From: DT-68 sp965263245
GTDB lineage: Bacteria > Bacillota_I > Bacilli_A > Mycoplasmatales > Metamycoplasmataceae
Length of the DNA stretch: 64,000 nt
Reading direction: 5' to 3'
NCBI GenBank assembly: GCA_965263245.1
Contig: CBDHHR010001146.1
Location: 62,001-126,000, forward strand
The translations under genes were made by a program, and so were the position numbers. Positions within the stretch are counted from its first letter, which is position 1; each line of letters starts with the position of its first letter. The notes under the pieces are model-generated. The model did no database searches, was not told where the DNA came from, and saw only the letters and a program-made list of their open reading frames with translations. Shown in pieces: positions 62,032 to 64,000 of the stretch.

Positions 62032-63306
62032 GTGGCAGTTAATTTAAAAAAAGATTCTGGTGAGTTACAAATTGATGTTGTGGCTAATAGAAAAACTTGA
62101 AAAGAAGAACAAGAAAAAGCGTTTAAAAAACTTAGTGCATCTTTATCATTAAAAGGTTTTAGAAAAGGTAAAGTTCCTGTTGATATGGCTAGAAAAAACA
62201 TTTCTGAACAAAATATTCTTAACGAAGCTATAAAAGAAATGTTAAACATTTTAGTTAAAAAAGCATCTAAAGAAATTCCGAAAGACACCATGGTTTTAGA
62301 TTCTCCATCGTATAAAATTCAAAAAATTTCTAATGTTGAACTAGAAGTAACGTTTTTATACCCCATTTATCCTGAATTTACAATCGGAGATTATAAAAAA
62401 TTAGACGTTAAATACGTTGAAGAAAAAGTTGAAGCACAAAGTGTTGATGATGAAGTTAAAAACTTAGTAAACATGAAAACTACTTATGAAAAAAAAGATG
62501 ACGTAATTAAAAAGGGTGATTTTGCTTTATTTGATTTTGAAGGGTTTATTGACAAAAAACCATTTGAAAAAGGTAAAGCTAAAAACCATAGACTTGAAAT
62601 TGGTTCTAACCAATTTATTCCTGGGTTTGAAGAACAAATGATTGGACTAAAAGCAGATGATGAAAAGGAAATTAAAGTAATTTTTCCTAAAGATTATCAA
62701 GATGAAAAAATGCAAAACAAAGAAGCAATTTTTAAAATTAAAATAAACGAAGTTCAAATTAAAAAAATTCCGCAATTAAGTGATAAATTTATTCAAGAGT
62801 TAAAAATTCCAAGTGTTAATTCAGTTGAAGCATTTAAAAACTATGTTAAAAGTTTTTTAATTAGACAAAACACTCAAAAAGCAAGGGAAAAATTTAGAAC
62901 AGAAGCATTTAAGCAACTTTCTAAAAAAACTAAAATTAACTTATCTAATAGCTTGATTACAAATGAAATTTTAAAGCAAAAAAAACAGTTTGAAGAAAAT
63001 CTTAAAAAACAAGGTCTTACACTTGCAAAATATTTAAAGCAAACAAACTCAACAGCTGAAAAATTTGTTAATCAACTTGGAGAATCTGCTAAACAAAATT
63101 TAATTAATTCAATATTATTTGCAGAAATTGCAAAACTTGAAAAAATTAAATTAACGGATCAAGACTATGAAAACGAATATAAAAAATATGCTCAAATTTA
63201 CAACCAAAGTGAAGAATCAATTAAAAAAGTAGTTACAAAAGAACAAATTCAAATTCCAATGACTAATGATAGAGTGTTAGACTTATTAATTAAGTATAAT
63301 AATTAA
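62032..63306 (+). CDS. tig: Trigger factor
   Basis: A 424-residue ribosome-bound chaperone. The ribosome-binding domain has the GFRKGKVP signature at residues ~44-51, followed by an FKBP-type domain (KKGDFALFDFEGFIDKKPF, IGSNQFIPGFEEQMIG) and a long helical C-domain. The start is GTG at 62032, supported by AAAAGGAGC 5-6 nt upstream and by the missing N-terminal domain if a later ATG were used. TGA codon at 62098 is Trp. Confidence 0.94.
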
Positions 63307-63324
63307 TCTATTTAATGATAAACA

Positions 63325-63423
63325 AAATCTTAAAGTCTTTAAAATAAGCTTTTTAGTTTACTAAATAAGCTTTTTTTTTTTTTTGCAAAGAACAATTTTA
63401 TAATTCAAAATATAAAGGAAATT
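63325..63423 (+). promoter_or_regulatory. Surface-protein promoter cassette G with T14 tract
   Basis: CTTAAAGTCTTTAAAATAAG, hairpin AAGCTT-TTTAG / CTAAA-T-AAGCTT, 14 T at 63371-63384, 14 nt, TATAAT at 63399-63404, AAAGGAAATT, ATG at 63424. It also provides a terminator-like structure after tig. Confidence 0.78.
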
Positions 63424-64000
63424 ATGAAATTAACAAAAACTAAAAAAATACTTTTATTAGGAACAACATTAGTAGTATTAACTACTTCCATAGTAACTCC
63501 AATTGTTCTTCTTAATAAAGATGAGAAAAACCAAGAAAATGATGTAGAAAAAATATTTAAAATTTTAAAAGCAAAAACAATCAAAGAAAAAGTTATTGAA
63601 CTTTCAAGTAATGCTACTGGAAAAATCATTGCTAATAATCAAGAAAAAATTATTGAAAAAATTAAAAATTTAATTGGTAAAGTAAATTTAAAAGATGTAA
63701 AAATTGAACTTTTAATGAAAAATGATGTTAGCATTTCAACAACTCCCCAAAAAATTATTATTAAATTAACAAAAAATGAAGTTTCTAAAGAAATTAAAGG
63801 TTTTTCAGTTAAAAAACAATCAATCATGGATGTTAATAAAGATATAGTAGCAATAAAAAATATTCTTGATGCTAAAACCGGAGAAGATTTAATAATTATT
63901 CTTCCAAGCAGTTCAACAGGAAACATTATTGGGAATAGAATTAATAAAATTGCAATTATCAAAAAAATAATAATGTTAATTGATTCTTCAAATACAAGTG
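63424..64000 (+). CDS. Mvsp-like repeat surface protein 7 (3' end outside window)
   Basis: The first 192 residues are visible. Leader ILLLGTTLVVLTTSIVTPIVLL without lipobox Cys, N-module (KIIANNQEKIIEKI, KIIIKLTKNE), then the start of a ~115-residue unit (ILPSSSTGNII, LIDSSNT). It is closest to surface protein 2 (12915): both have KKQSIMDV and GNRINKIAIIKKIIMLID. The end and number of units are not in the window. Confidence 0.72.
   Translation, partial: MKLTKTKKILLLGTTLVVLTTSIVTPIVLLNKDEKNQENDVEKIFKILKAKTIKEKVIELSSNATGKIIANNQEKIIEKIKNLIGKVNLKDVKIELLMKNDVSISTTPQKIIIKLTKNEVSKEIKGFSVKKQSIMDVNKDIVAIKNILDAKTGEDLIIILPSSSTGNIIGNRINKIAIIKKIIMLIDSSNTS

Noticed and set aside
1..64000. Origin of replication, rRNA operon or prophage
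   Set aside because: No dnaA/dnaN or DnaA-box cluster, no rRNA-like G+C-rich stretch, and no phage structural or integrase genes were recognised.

Overview
This window is mollicute (Mycoplasma-type) DNA. It is extremely AT-rich, and almost every gene reads through in-frame TGA codons at positions where the protein families need tryptophan (translation table 4); a standard-code reading breaks most genes into pieces. The repeat-built surface proteins with a shared N-terminal leader resemble the Mvsp family described from Mycoplasma mobile. That species assignment is inference.

Layout. 1-1308 holds the end of a degenerate EAL-like protein. 1321-3294 (minus) is a PTS-dependent dihydroxyacetone kinase operon dhaK-dhaL-dhaM. 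3606-10345 (plus) is housekeeping: proS, trxA, pth, tilS, argS, fba, a nuclease lipoprotein and ribosomal protein L31. 10471-14018 holds two Mvsp-like genes. 14127-15235 holds an unrecognised ORF near an IS-end-like sequence and two small minus-strand genes. 15373-21156 is a phosphotriesterase-like lactonase followed by a full L-ascorbate operon ulaABCDEF. 21408-23015 has small genes and a HAD phosphatase, and 23038-24342 a HigB/HigA-ImmA toxin-antitoxin pair. 24430-37383 is metabolic and housekeeping: gltX, prfA, a 2-hydroxyacid dehydrogenase, a propeller-repeat surface protein, ung, prmC, mutM, a fructose-type PTS, manA, tsaC and rpiB.

37471-40971 is a compact type II CBASS anti-phage operon: CD-NTase, Cap2 (E2-E1), Cap3 (JAMM) and a SAVED protein. 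After an RNase J paralogue and an FtsK-N-like membrane protein comes a second putative defence pair, an AAA15-type ATPase plus a TOPRIM/RloB-like protein (43969-45815). 45863-57157 is a tandem array of four minus-strand Mvsp-like genes. Between them lie copies of a small membrane protein and a fragment of uvrC, which shows that the array grew by duplicating the Mvsp-membrane protein-uvrC junction. The intact uvrC and a tRNA-Arg follow. 60009-61026 is an Abi_2/HEPN gene with a small partner and a structured RNA-like leader. DUF3196, tig and the start of another Mvsp-like gene close the window.

Two regulatory themes recur. Many housekeeping genes have TATAAT ending only about 7 nt before the start codon, which predicts leaderless mRNAs. 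The Mvsp-like genes instead share a cassette of hairpin, a run of 13-14 T, exactly 14 nt, then TATAAT, so the homopolymer sits where the -35 box would be. That is a strong candidate phase-variation switch. A T15 run is placed similarly before the lactonase-ascorbate operon.
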